Assembly (NCBI GenBank): GCA_963848495.1
Contig: CAWKDV010000002.1
Span: 992,001-1,056,000, forward strand
Source: JAICJR01 sp963848495
Lineage (GTDB): Bacteria; Actinomycetota; Thermoleophilia; Solirubrobacterales; Thermoleophilaceae
DNA length: 64,000 nucleotides
Direction of reading: 5' to 3'
Under the pieces are notes generated by a model. The model was not told where the DNA came from and ran no database searches. It saw only the letters and a list, made by a program, of their open reading frames with translations. Of this stretch, positions 46,774-57,518 are shown piece by piece. Position 1 is the stretch's first letter; each line of letters begins with the position of its first letter. Both the position numbers and the translations under genes were made by a program.

Positions 46774-48381
46774 ATGCGACTCGCGCACACCGTCCCGGCG
46801 CTGGCGGCTGCCCTCTTCTGCGGCATTGCCCCGGCGGCCTTCGCCCAGGCCGATTCGAACCGCACCACCTTCCTTCTCTCGCGCGCATTTGACGGCGGCC
46901 TGCCGAACGGCATCTCGCGCAACCCGGCCGTCTCGCACGACCAGCGCATCGCCCGCGTGATCGCCTTCGAGTCCGACGCCACGAACATCGTCCCGGGCGA
47001 CACCAACGGCCTGACCGACGTCTTCGTCGTGAACCGTGGCGGCGGCTGGGGCCACAACGGCACGCCCTGGAAGATCGGCAGCACCGACCTCGTCTCCCGC
47101 GGCCTCGGCGGCCAGCCGGCCAACGGCCGCTCCTACCGCGCCGCGATCGACGGCGACTCGCACCACGCACCGAGCTGCGTCGCCTTCGTCTCGGACGCGT
47201 CGAACCTCGTGCCGGGCGACACCAACGGCAAGCCCGACGCGTTCGTCTACAACCTCAACACGAAGCGCATCGTCCGCGTCTCGACCGACTCGCACGGGCG
47301 CCAGTCGAACGGCTCGACCTACGAGGTCTCGGTCGACGGCGACTGCGAGCGGGTGGCCTTCGTCTCGGACGCCAGCAACCTCGCCCTGACCAGCACGAAG
47401 TTCGACAACTGGCGCAGCGCCGTGACCTCGGCGGCGCCGGCCGCCACCAAGCAGGTCTACGTCAAGGTGCTGAAGGGCGGCAAGCTCGACAAGGGCTTCA
47501 CCGGCATGACCTTCCTGGCCTCGGCCTCCGACCGCGGCAAGGCCGGCAATGGCGACTCGCAGCGGGTGGCCTTCGCGCGCGCGGGCAAGGCCGTGGTGTT
47601 CGCCTCCGACGCGACCAACCTCAGCGGGGGCGACCGGAACGGCGCCACCGACGTCTACGAGCGCGGCTTCCTGCGCAAGTTCACCCACGTGAACGGACAC
47701 GGCGTGCAGGAGCTCGCCTTCGACACCAAGCTCGTCTCGGCCAGGCCGTCCCGCGGCCCCGGCAACGGCGCCTCGACCAACCCGACCGTCAGCGACGACG
47801 GCCGCTACGTGGCCTACGAGACGCTGGCGAGCAACCTCGCGCCCGGCGACACCAACGGCGTCTCCGACGTCCTCGAGGCCGACGTCGGCGGCCGTCACGC
47901 CAAGCAGAAGTGGGTCTCGAAGTCGGCCTTCAGCGGCCTCGGCAACGGTCCCTCGAACCATCCGGTGATCTCCGACGCCGGCGAGTTCGTGCTGTTCGAC
48001 TCGCTGGCGAACAACCTGCGGCCGTCCGCCAGCGTCTCGACCGACGACAACGGCGTGCGCGACGTCTTCCTCTGGAACCGCCCGACCGGCAACGTGTCGC
48101 TCGAGTCGCGCGACTCGCAGAACGGCTACCTGGACAGCGCCTCCCAGCACCCCGCGACGAGCGCGCGCGGCAACTACGTGCCGTTCGAGTCCGCCAACCC
48201 GGACATCGACCCCACCGTGGCGATGGCCCGCACCTCCGCCGCGGATGACGGCCCCGAGGTGCCCGACCTGATCGATCCTGACGTCATCGCCCCGACGGTC
48301 CCGACCGTCGAGCTGCCCGGCCTGACGGGCCCGGATCCGGCGCTCGAGCAGGTTTACGTCAGGTACTTGGGACCGCAATAG
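46774..48381 (+). CDS. secreted TolB/PD40-type beta-propeller protein
   Basis: A 535-residue exported protein: signal peptide about 1-24 (PALAAALFCGIAPAAFA), then repeated blades with the pattern NPTVSDDGRYVAYETLASNL and APGDTNGVSDV (also VIAFESDATNIVPGDTNGLT and VAFVSDASNLVPGDTNGKPD). This is the secreted propeller common in Thermoleophilia. The C-terminus has a proline/valine-rich tail. The function is unknown; it may bind wall polymers. It is divergent from the glycoside hydrolase with 95 bp between starts. Confidence 0.85.
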   Translation: MRLAHTVPALAAALFCGIAPAAFAQADSNRTTFLLSRAFDGGLPNGISRNPAVSHDQRIARVIAFESDATNIVPGDTNGLTDVFVVNRGGGWGHNGTPWKIGSTDLVSRGLGGQPANGRSYRAAIDGDSHHAPSCVAFVSDASNLVPGDTNGKPDAFVYNLNTKRIVRVSTDSHGRQSNGSTYEVSVDGDCERVAFVSDASNLALTSTKFDNWRSAVTSAAPAATKQVYVKVLKGGKLDKGFTGMTFLASASDRGKAGNGDSQRVAFARAGKAVVFASDATNLSGGDRNGATDVYERGFLRKFTHVNGHGVQELAFDTKLVSARPSRGPGNGASTNPTVSDDGRYVAYETLASNLAPGDTNGVSDVLEADVGGRHAKQKWVSKSAFSGLGNGPSNHPVISDAGEFVLFDSLANNLRPSASVSTDDNGVRDVFLWNRPTGNVSLESRDSQNGYLDSASQHPATSARGNYVPFESANPDIDPTVAMARTSAADDGPEVPDLIDPDVIAPTVPTVELPGLTGPDPALEQVYVRYLGPQ

Positions 48382-48474
48382 AGACGGGACTACGGACTGC
48401 AGACTGCGGACTGCAGAGCCTTTTCCGCAGTCCGCAGTCCGCAGTCCGCAGTCCTAGCCCTAGACGCCCGTCTC
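48381..48474 (+). terminator. very long heptamer-built hairpin between the propeller gene and topB
   Basis: Outer arms GAGACGGG (48381-48388) and CCCGTCTC (48467-48474) enclose heptamer arms: left ACGGACTGC, AGACTGC, GGACTGC (48392-48414), right four CCGCAGT units (48425-48452). Together they can pair over about 30 bp with few mismatches around an AGAGCCTTTT loop region. It follows the propeller stop codon directly. It is a strong candidate for a terminator of the propeller gene, with topB starting 28 bp later. Confidence 0.65.
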
Positions 48475-48502
48475 CCGCGCCCTCTATCTTGGGACGCCGC
48501 TT

Positions 48503-50821
<2,319 letters not shown>

Positions 50822-50825
50822 GCGG

Positions 50826-51272
50826 CTAGCGCGGCAGCCCGGGCGGGCGCGGCGGCGGCTCCGGCTCCGGCAGGCTCCGCTCTCGTTCCTCGATGCCGAG
50901 CGCGGCGTGCACGAAGGTGACGATGAACGCCGCCGCGGTGCCGAGCAGCACCCACTTCGGCCAGAAGCTCCCATTCGCTCCGCTCGCCAGCCACACCGCG
51001 ATGCAGATCGGGTTGGCGGTGAGCAGCGCGGCCAGCCGGTGCCGGACCTGCTCGTTTCGCCAGACCGACAGCGCGGCGGCCTTCGGGAGCGGCGTGGGCG
51101 GCAGGTCGGCCGTGAGCGGCTCGAGCTCCGCTGTGGTCTGGGCCCTGTAGGCCGCCTCCACCCGCTCGCCCAGCTCGTCGGTCGTCAGCCGCCCCTCGGC
51201 GGCGGCGTCGCGCAGCCGCTCGGCCACCGCCTCGCGCTCGGCGTCCGAGGCGCGGTGGCCCGGCTCGCTCAC
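50826..51272 (-). CDS. DUF1707 domain membrane protein
   Basis: A 148-residue protein. N-terminal DUF1707 helix pair (RASDAEREAVAERLRDAAAE, GRLTTDELGERVEAAYRAQT, about residues 7-60) is a hallmark of actinobacterial proteins; two transmembrane helices (about 82-99 and 105-127) follow, and a short Pro-rich tail ends it. Function is unknown; DUF1707 proteins are often found with stress or surface genes. The GTG at 51272 overlaps the cupin gene stop by 4 bp. Confidence 0.88.
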   Translation of the reverse strand: MSEPGHRASDAEREAVAERLRDAAAEGRLTTDELGERVEAAYRAQTTAELEPLTADLPPTPLPKAAALSVWRNEQVRHRLAALLTANPICIAVWLASGANGSFWPKWVLLGTAAAFIVTFVHAALGIEERERSLPEPEPPPRPPGLPR

Positions 51273-51700
51273 GGCGACAGCTCCGAGTCCGGCAGGTCCT
51301 CTGGCAGCGCCGTCTCCTGCGGGCGGCGGGCCTCGTTCGACTCCCAGGACTCGTAGGCCATGCCGTCGCGGCCCTCGTGCTCGCCGTAGCCCCCGAGCGC
51401 GACGAGAACGAGCCGGGCGCGGTGGCGGTTCACGAGCTGCCGCCGCAGGTCAGGAGCCACGCGCACGAGCTCGCCCGCCACGAAGGCGCGCTCCTCGCCG
51501 TCCAGGCCGAGCGTCAGCGTGCCCTCGAGCACCAGGTAGACCTCCTCCTGGCGCTCGTGGCGGTGGATCCGGCCGCGCTGGCCGGGCTCCAGCACGATCA
51601 GGTTGAGGCCGAAGCTGGTCACGCCGAGGTCGGCGCGCAGGCGCTGGAAGCGCTCCGCCGAGTCGGGATCTATCCGTGCTGTGGAGATGCCCTCTTCCAT
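51269..51700 (-). CDS. cupin-domain protein
   Basis: A 143-residue protein with one cupin barrel. Motif 1 is PGQRGRIHRHERQEEVYLVL (His-x-His, Glu), motif 2 is VAGELVRVAPDLRRQLVNRH (the last His may be the fourth ligand). Metal-binding residues seem complete. Members may be dioxygenases, isomerases or sensors; the substrate is unknown. It is followed on the same strand by the DUF1707 gene. Confidence 0.88.
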   Translation of the reverse strand: MEEGISTARIDPDSAERFQRLRADLGVTSFGLNLIVLEPGQRGRIHRHERQEEVYLVLEGTLTLGLDGEERAFVAGELVRVAPDLRRQLVNRHRARLVLVALGGYGEHEGRDGMAYESWESNEARRPQETALPEDLPDSELSP

Positions 51701-51702
51701 TC

Positions 51703-52587
51703 TCAGAGCCCGAACGCCTGTCGCATGCTCGGCGCGCGGGCGGCGGCCCCCAGATTAGTCGGAAGTCCGAGCAGATCCTCGGTGGTGCGCAGCAGCGAGT
51801 AGTGGTCGAACGCGGCGGACGAGCGGGTGCCGGGGCGCACGTGCGGCGCAATCACGAGCGTCGGGATCTGGTTCGAGCTGCTGCCGTCGTCCTCATCCCA
51901 GGTGAGGAAGACGGCGGTGCGGCCGGCCGCGTACTCGCCGCTGCGCAGGATCTGCGGCACGAAGGAGGCGAGCCAGCGGTCGCCGGCGGCGGTGGAGCAG
52001 TCGTGCATGTCGTGGCAGAGATCGGGCGTGACGAACGTGAAGCGGGCGGACAGGTCGGGCGTGGCTCCGAGCGCCACGTCCTGGCGGTCGCAGGCCTGCG
52101 CCACGCCCGCGTAGTAGACGGCCGGGTTGTGCCGCACCGCGTAGCGGCCCGAGTCGCTCCGCAGGCAGGGCAAGGGCATGGCCTCCTCGAGCGCGCGCCA
52201 GCCGCCGCCGAGCTCGGAGAAGATGCTCGACGCGGTGAGCGGGTGCTGCGCCGGCCCGGCGTCGTCGTGGATCCCCTGGGTCGAGCCCGAGGTCATGGCG
52301 ATGTAGTTGGGCAGGCTGGGGTGCGCCTCGGCGTGGAAGTTCGTGGCGAGCCCGCAGGCCGCCGCGAGCCCGTGGATGTATGGCGCATTGATCACCTCCG
52401 AGTACGAGCGGTTCTCCATCACGATCCAGACCACGTGGTCGTAGCGAGCGGGCGGCGATCCGGGCTTGCCGCAGGCGCCGGCGACGTGCACGGGCGCCGC
52501 CGCCGTGTGCCCGCAGCCGGCGAGCAGCGTGAGGCAGACGAGCGCAGTTGCGCGTACCCGGTTCGCGGTAACAGGTCGTTGACACAT
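51703..52587 (-). CDS. lipoprotein phosphoesterase (acid phosphatase/phospholipase C-like)
   Basis: A 294-residue exported protein from ATG 52587: lipobox TLLAGCG, then YDHVVWIVMENRSYSEVINA (phosphoesterase core with the metal-binding Asn/Glu), AHPSLPNYIAMTSGSTQGIH, VFLTWDEDDGSSSNQIPTLV and APHVRPGTRSSAAFDHYSLL. This matches the PF04185 family (phospholipase C and acid phosphatases). The ATG is 31 bp from the start of the divergent large phosphoesterase gene. The cupin gene lies downstream on the same strand. Confidence 0.88.
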   Translation of the reverse strand: MCQRPVTANRVRATALVCLTLLAGCGHTAAAPVHVAGACGKPGSPPARYDHVVWIVMENRSYSEVINAPYIHGLAAACGLATNFHAEAHPSLPNYIAMTSGSTQGIHDDAGPAQHPLTASSIFSELGGGWRALEEAMPLPCLRSDSGRYAVRHNPAVYYAGVAQACDRQDVALGATPDLSARFTFVTPDLCHDMHDCSTAAGDRWLASFVPQILRSGEYAAGRTAVFLTWDEDDGSSSNQIPTLVIAPHVRPGTRSSAAFDHYSLLRTTEDLLGLPTNLGAAARAPSMRQAFGL

Positions 52588-52618
52588 AGCGGTGACGGGG
52601 GCCTTACCTTGCCACGCC

Positions 52619-55600
52619 ATGTTCCTTGGCAGGGGGCCCGCCACCGCGTGCGCGTTTGTATGCGCGCTGCTCGCGCTCGTCGGTGTGCCGGCCCTCGCAG
52701 ATACCGGCACCGGCGAGATCGGGCCGTCGCTCGGCATCACGGGCAACGGGCGGAAGCTCGACCCGGTCGGCCGCCTCACGCAGGTCGGCAACTTCCCGAC
52801 CGGCTCGGCGCTGACGCGCGACGGGCGCTTCCTCTGGGTGGTCGACTCGGGCCACGGCTCTGACGACGTGCGGGTGATGAACGTGGCCGGCGGGCAGGTG
52901 GTGCAGACGCTGCCGCTGCCCGGCGCCTACGAGGGCATCGCCTTCGCTCCGGACGGGAGGCACGCCTATGTGTCGGGGACGCCGAAGGGAAGCTCGCCCA
53001 CCGAGGGGCCGACCAAGGGCGACGCCGGCGACGTGATCCACGTATTCGCCGTCGATGCCGCGACGGGAAGGGGCACGGAGCAGACCCCGATCGCGCTGCC
53101 GCAGTCGAGCGGCGGCTCCGGTCGTACCAACGCGCTGCCGCCCGTCAGCGGCGCCGGCAGCGCCTACCCGGAAGGGCTCGCTGTGTCGGCGGACGGCCGC
53201 TGGCTCGTGGCCGCGCTCAACCAGGCGGACAAGGCGGCGGTGATCGACCTGAAGAGCGGCGCCGCCAAGCTCGTCGGCACAGGCGCCTACCCCGCCGGCG
53301 TGGCGTTCGACGGCAAGGGCCGCGCCTACGTGTCGAATGAGTACGACGGCAGCGTCACGGTGATCGACCCGGCCGCCGCGAAGGTCACGGCCACGATCAC
53401 GGGCCTGGGCGGCTCGGGCGGCGACACGAACAGCCACCCGGAGGACATGGTCGCCGACCCGGTGCGCGATGCCCTCTACGTGGCGGTGACCAACCGCGAC
53501 CTGGTCGCAACGATCGACACCGGCTCGCTCAAGGTCACCCGACTCCTGTCCGTGGCGCGGCGTCAGGGCGTGGGCACGGCTCCCGTGACCCTCGCGGTGG
53601 ACCCTCGCGGGCGCACGCTCTACGCCGCCGATTCCGGTGAGGACGCGGTGGCGGTGATCTCGCTGTCAAAGCGCCCGGCGGCGGGCGCGCAGGTCGTGCC
53701 GCACAGCGTGGTGGCGGTGCGAAGCGTGAGCCGGCTCAGCCGCTACCGCAAGCTCAGCGCCCGTGCGAAGGCGAAGTTCCAGGCGGGCAGCCACTCGAAG
53801 CGCGCCCGGCGGCGCTACGCCCGCACCCGCAAGCTACTCGCCAAGCGCTACCTCCACGGCACGCTCACGCTCGCATGCAAGGGCCCGACGCGCGCGCAGG
53901 AGCGCAGGTACGACAGCGCGGTGTTGCGCGCGCTGGCGCTGCGCAGCCGCTCGGCGCGCCGCCGCGCACTGGCGCACGCGCGAGGCCTGCTCACGCCGCT
54001 GACCCAGTGCCCGGCCGCGCCCGGCTACATCCCGGACCTGGCCGCGAACACGCTGATCGGCCGCGTGCCCACCGCCGCCTACACGAGCAGCGTGCAGGTG
54101 ACCCCCGACGGCTCGCACCTGCTCTGGGTCGCCGCCAAGGGCCCGGGCGCCGGGCCCAACCCCACCTACTTCTTCGACACCGGCAAGGCGCCGATGCAGA
54201 CGCCGGCGGGCAACAACGGCACCTACGTGCTCGACAAGCTGCTCGGCAACGTCGGTGAGCTGCCCACGCCGTCGGACCTGCAGGCGCGCGCCGCCACCGC
54301 GATGGCCGACTCGGCGGTGACGCCGGCGGACGCCGAGAGCCCGCCGCCGGGCACGCCGGTAGTGGGTCCGGACGGCGGCCCGAGCCAGCAGATCAAGCAC
54401 GTGTTCTACATCGTCAAAGAGAACCGCACCTACGACCAGCTGCTCGGCACCGACTCGCGCGGCGACGGCGACCCCGCGCTCGAGCTGTTCGACGACAACG
54501 GCGTGCCCGGCCCGGCCGGCGGCGTGACCCCCAACGCCCACGCGCTGACGCGGAAGTTCCCGCTCATCGATCACTTCTACGCGGACTCCGAGGTGTCGGT
54601 GGACGGCCACATCATCACCTCGGGCGGCTACGCCACTGATTACGTGCAGAAGGCGCTCGCCGCCAACTACTCGAACCGCAACAAGGGGATGGACTTCGGC
54701 ATCTATCCGGTCACCTTCCCGCCGAACGACTTCCTCTTCGACCAGGCGGTGCGCCAGGGGGTCTCGTTCCACAACTACGGCGAGGCGGGCGCGGGCGACA
54801 CGCCACTCGGCAACGACGGCCGCTCCACCTGGTCGGCAGTGTCGCTGAACACCGACAACGCCTATCCGAACAACGTCTTCATCGGCTGCCTCACGCCGGG
54901 CGGGGCGATCGGCAACCACGCGAGCTGCACGCAGGACTCGGGCGTCCTCAACGGGCAGGGCGTGTCGATCGGCTCCCAGAGCCGCTTCAACGTCTTCGAG
55001 CCGGAGTTCCTGGCCCAGGTGGCGACGAACTCGGTGCCGGCGCTCAACTACCTGATCCTGCCGAACGACCACACCGACGGCACGACGACGAACGACTACA
55101 CGCCGCAGGCGATGATCGCCGACAACGACCTCGCCCTCGGCCAGATCGTGGACCTGATCTCGCACTCTCCGATCTGGTCGTCGAGCGCGATCTTCGTGGT
55201 GGAGGACGACTCGCAGGACGGCGCCGACCACGTGGACGCCCACCGCATGCCGGCCTTTGTGATCAGCCCCTGGGCCAAGCGCGGGGCCGTGGTGCACACG
55301 CGCTACGACCAGTACTCGGCGCTGCGCACGGTCGAGTTGATGACCGGCCTGCACCCGCTGTCGCTGAACGACGCACTCGCCACGCCGATGTACGACTGCT
55401 TCGACACCACGCCGGACGTCGCCGGCACGATCCACACGGCGATCACGCCCACCCAGTCATTGAGCGCGCTCAACACGGCGAAGGCGGCTGACGCGCGGCT
55501 CTCGGACGAGTTGCCCTGGCACGACCTCGACCTCGTGCCCCAGTCGATCTCGGACGAGATCCTCTGGCATTCGGTCTACGGCCAGCACTCCGCGCCGCCC

Positions 55601-55723
55601 GCCATCGGCCCCGACGCCTCGCCGATCGAGCACGAGCGCGCGGTGGTCGCCCAGGCGCTGCTTGCTCGCCACGCCGACGCCGCCGCCTACCTGCGGCGCA
55701 CCGGCGGCGACGACGACGGCTAG
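52619..55723 (+). CDS. large secreted protein: YVTN-type beta-propeller plus phosphoesterase domain
   Basis: A 1034-residue exported protein from ATG 52619. Signal peptide about 1-28; residues about 40-360 form a YVTN/SMP-30-type propeller (LPGAYEGIAFAPDGRHAYVS, YPAGVAFDGKGRAYVSNEYD, VTLAVDPRGRTLYAADSGED). An Arg/Lys-rich insert (about 370-460, RLSRYRKLSARAKAKFQAGS) is followed by a phosphoesterase domain (about 590-960: IKHVFYIVKENRTYDQLLGT, IDHFYADSEVSVDGHIITSG, FVVEDDSQDGADHVDAHRMP). Related proteins are predicted extracellular phosphatases or phospholipases. Partner of the divergent lipoprotein phosphoesterase. Confidence 0.87.
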   Translation: MFLGRGPATACAFVCALLALVGVPALADTGTGEIGPSLGITGNGRKLDPVGRLTQVGNFPTGSALTRDGRFLWVVDSGHGSDDVRVMNVAGGQVVQTLPLPGAYEGIAFAPDGRHAYVSGTPKGSSPTEGPTKGDAGDVIHVFAVDAATGRGTEQTPIALPQSSGGSGRTNALPPVSGAGSAYPEGLAVSADGRWLVAALNQADKAAVIDLKSGAAKLVGTGAYPAGVAFDGKGRAYVSNEYDGSVTVIDPAAAKVTATITGLGGSGGDTNSHPEDMVADPVRDALYVAVTNRDLVATIDTGSLKVTRLLSVARRQGVGTAPVTLAVDPRGRTLYAADSGEDAVAVISLSKRPAAGAQVVPHSVVAVRSVSRLSRYRKLSARAKAKFQAGSHSKRARRRYARTRKLLAKRYLHGTLTLACKGPTRAQERRYDSAVLRALALRSRSARRRALAHARGLLTPLTQCPAAPGYIPDLAANTLIGRVPTAAYTSSVQVTPDGSHLLWVAAKGPGAGPNPTYFFDTGKAPMQTPAGNNGTYVLDKLLGNVGELPTPSDLQARAATAMADSAVTPADAESPPPGTPVVGPDGGPSQQIKHVFYIVKENRTYDQLLGTDSRGDGDPALELFDDNGVPGPAGGVTPNAHALTRKFPLIDHFYADSEVSVDGHIITSGGYATDYVQKALAANYSNRNKGMDFGIYPVTFPPNDFLFDQAVRQGVSFHNYGEAGAGDTPLGNDGRSTWSAVSLNTDNAYPNNVFIGCLTPGGAIGNHASCTQDSGVLNGQGVSIGSQSRFNVFEPEFLAQVATNSVPALNYLILPNDHTDGTTTNDYTPQAMIADNDLALGQIVDLISHSPIWSSSAIFVVEDDSQDGADHVDAHRMPAFVISPWAKRGAVVHTRYDQYSALRTVELMTGLHPLSLNDALATPMYDCFDTTPDVAGTIHTAITPTQSLSALNTAKAADARLSDELPWHDLDLVPQSISDEILWHSVYGQHSAPPAIGPDASPIEHERAVVAQALLARHADAAAYLRRTGGDDDG

Positions 55724-56820
55724 GGCGGCCCTGGCGCGCGCGAGGCGGGCTCGAGAATCGGGATGAAGTCCTCGTGGCGCAAGTCCGTGAGCGGACGCTC
55801 GATTCGCGGCGCCTCGTCGTCCTCGATCATGATCATGGCACCCGGCCAGTAGGGGCTGCCGGCCGGGGAGCGGCCCACGAAGCTCGACTCGTAGACCCAG
55901 TTGCCGCAGTTGTGCAAGCGGATGCCGCTCGGCGTGATCCAACCCTCCTCGCCCTCGAGCGGGCCCGGCCGGTGCGTGTGGCCGAACACCACGTGCTCCG
56001 CCTCGATCCCCCGGCGCGCGAGCGACTCGGAGATCGCCCGCAGGCCGGACTCGCGCAGCACCGGGCCGGACACCTCCGGCTTGAAGGGCCCGATGCCGAG
56101 CCGGTTGAACGTCGCGACGCCGGCCGGGATCACCACGTTGCCGAGCAGCCGGCCGGCCAGCGCCGGGCGCCCGTCATGGCTGGCGATCGACTCCCAGAGC
56201 CGCTTGGAGGGCGCGCCGCGCAGCAGCGTCAGCGCCCCGCTCACGCTCTGGGCGCTGCGGAAGGAGATCTCGTAGAGCGGGGCGAGCACGCGCTCGTAGT
56301 CCGCGACCGTCAGCGGCCCCGAGACGGGGAAGCGCTCCCGCCGCCTCGAGATGGCGGCCAGGATCGTTTCGACCGTGGGCACCGTGTTGTGGCAGTCGAG
56401 GTAGTGGCCGTGGGTGGCGTAGACGTCCGGGCGCGGGCGGAAGCCGGGGTAGGAGAGCAGCAGGTCGGCCTGCGGCATCCAGGCGGCGATCTGCCCGAGC
56501 GGCCCTGGGTCGCGTGCGCTCAGCGGCCGCTCGAACTGGTCCTGGACCCGCTCGCCGAGCAGGGCGTGGTCGTGGTTGCCGGGCACGAGCACCACGCGCG
56601 CGTCGCCAAGGATCTCGCCGAGCTCGCCGAAGAACGGGCGCGCGACCTCCAGCGCGTCCTCCAGCCGCCCCTGGCGCAGCTCGAGGACGTCGCCGAGCAG
56701 CACCATCTGGTCCACGCTGGCGAGCAGGGGCATCAGCTTCGCCCGCACCGCGTGGCTGCGCAGGACGTCGTTCACCGCCCGGGTGCCGAGGTGGAGGTCG
56801 GAGATCACGGCGGTCAGCAC
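55720..56820 (-). CDS. metallophosphoesterase
   Basis: A 366-residue calcineurin-like phosphoesterase with every metal motif: VISDLHLGTRAVND (DxH), VLLGDVLELRQG (GDxxD-like), LVPGNHDHALLGE (GNHD), THGHYLDCHN and VVFGHTHRPGPLE (GHxH). The N-terminal 20 residues are at the first strand; the C-terminal 80 residues form a separate beta domain. The substrate is unknown; UDP-diacylglucosamine or cyclic nucleotide phosphodiesterases are possible relatives. Stops share CTAG with the large phosphoesterase. Confidence 0.9.
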   Translation of the reverse strand: MLTAVISDLHLGTRAVNDVLRSHAVRAKLMPLLASVDQMVLLGDVLELRQGRLEDALEVARPFFGELGEILGDARVVLVPGNHDHALLGERVQDQFERPLSARDPGPLGQIAAWMPQADLLLSYPGFRPRPDVYATHGHYLDCHNTVPTVETILAAISRRRERFPVSGPLTVADYERVLAPLYEISFRSAQSVSGALTLLRGAPSKRLWESIASHDGRPALAGRLLGNVVIPAGVATFNRLGIGPFKPEVSGPVLRESGLRAISESLARRGIEAEHVVFGHTHRPGPLEGEEGWITPSGIRLHNCGNWVYESSFVGRSPAGSPYWPGAMIMIEDDEAPRIERPLTDLRHEDFIPILEPASRAPGPP

Positions 56821-56849
56821 GGCCGCGCAGGCTACTCTGAGAGACCCAC

Positions 56850-57482
56850 GTGAACTCCCTCTTCTGCCGCCACAACCGCTTCACCGCCGACTGCCCGATC
56901 TGCTCGAAGGGCACGGTGCTCGACCCCAACCGGCAGGCCAGCCGTCCGCGCTCGTCATCGTCGTCGCGCTCCTCCGGGTCGCGCGGCTCCGCCGCCCCGA
57001 AGGGGGCGCGGGTGGTCAGCGGCCCGTACGCGTCGGCCGGGCCCTACGAGGACGAGCGGGGCGACAGCTACGAGGTGCGCATCGAGAAGGTGCCGGGCGG
57101 CGTGCGGCTGGCGGAGTGGGCGCTCGGCAAGATCAGGCGCAGCGCTCCGGTGCTCGCGGCGGGGGACCTCGCGGCGCTGCTGGAGGCCGCGCGGGAGAGG
57201 TCGCTGCTCGGCGAGGGCGACTCGGAGGCGCTCCTGGCGGCGGCCACCACTTCCGCTGGGCCCTCCGATGGCCCGCTCTACGGAGCCAGCGGCGGCCGTG
57301 CCGGCGACATGCAGGAGGAGCTGCGCGTGGAGTCGCTCGGCGACGGTCGCCTGCGGGTCGCTCGCTGGATCCTGCGGCCGGGCGCCGGCTGGGAGCTGCA
57401 GGACGCGCCCGTGATGCTGCCGGCCAAGCGCTACGCCGAGGCGATCCGCGCGGCGGCGGGCCATGGGCTGCTCGGCGGCTGA
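56850..57482 (+). CDS. zinc-knuckle protein with two tandem repeats
   Basis: A 210-residue protein from GTG 56850. The N-terminus NSLFCRHNRFTADCPICSKG has a Cys-His-Cys-Cys set for zinc; a Ser/Arg linker (about 30-50) follows. Two similar segments come next: YEVRIEKVPGGVRLAEWALG (about 71-120) and LRVESLGDGRLRVARWILRP (about 152-209), each ending near RERSLLG or GHGLLGG. No family is recognised. It could bind a nucleic acid or protein. It is divergent from the metallophosphoesterase. Confidence 0.75.
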   Translation: MNSLFCRHNRFTADCPICSKGTVLDPNRQASRPRSSSSSRSSGSRGSAAPKGARVVSGPYASAGPYEDERGDSYEVRIEKVPGGVRLAEWALGKIRRSAPVLAAGDLAALLEAARERSLLGEGDSEALLAAATTSAGPSDGPLYGASGGRAGDMQEELRVESLGDGRLRVARWILRPGAGWELQDAPVMLPAKRYAEAIRAAAGHGLLGG

Positions 57483-57518
57483 TCAGACCGTCCACCGCGT
57501 GATCTACAACCGGGTGCC

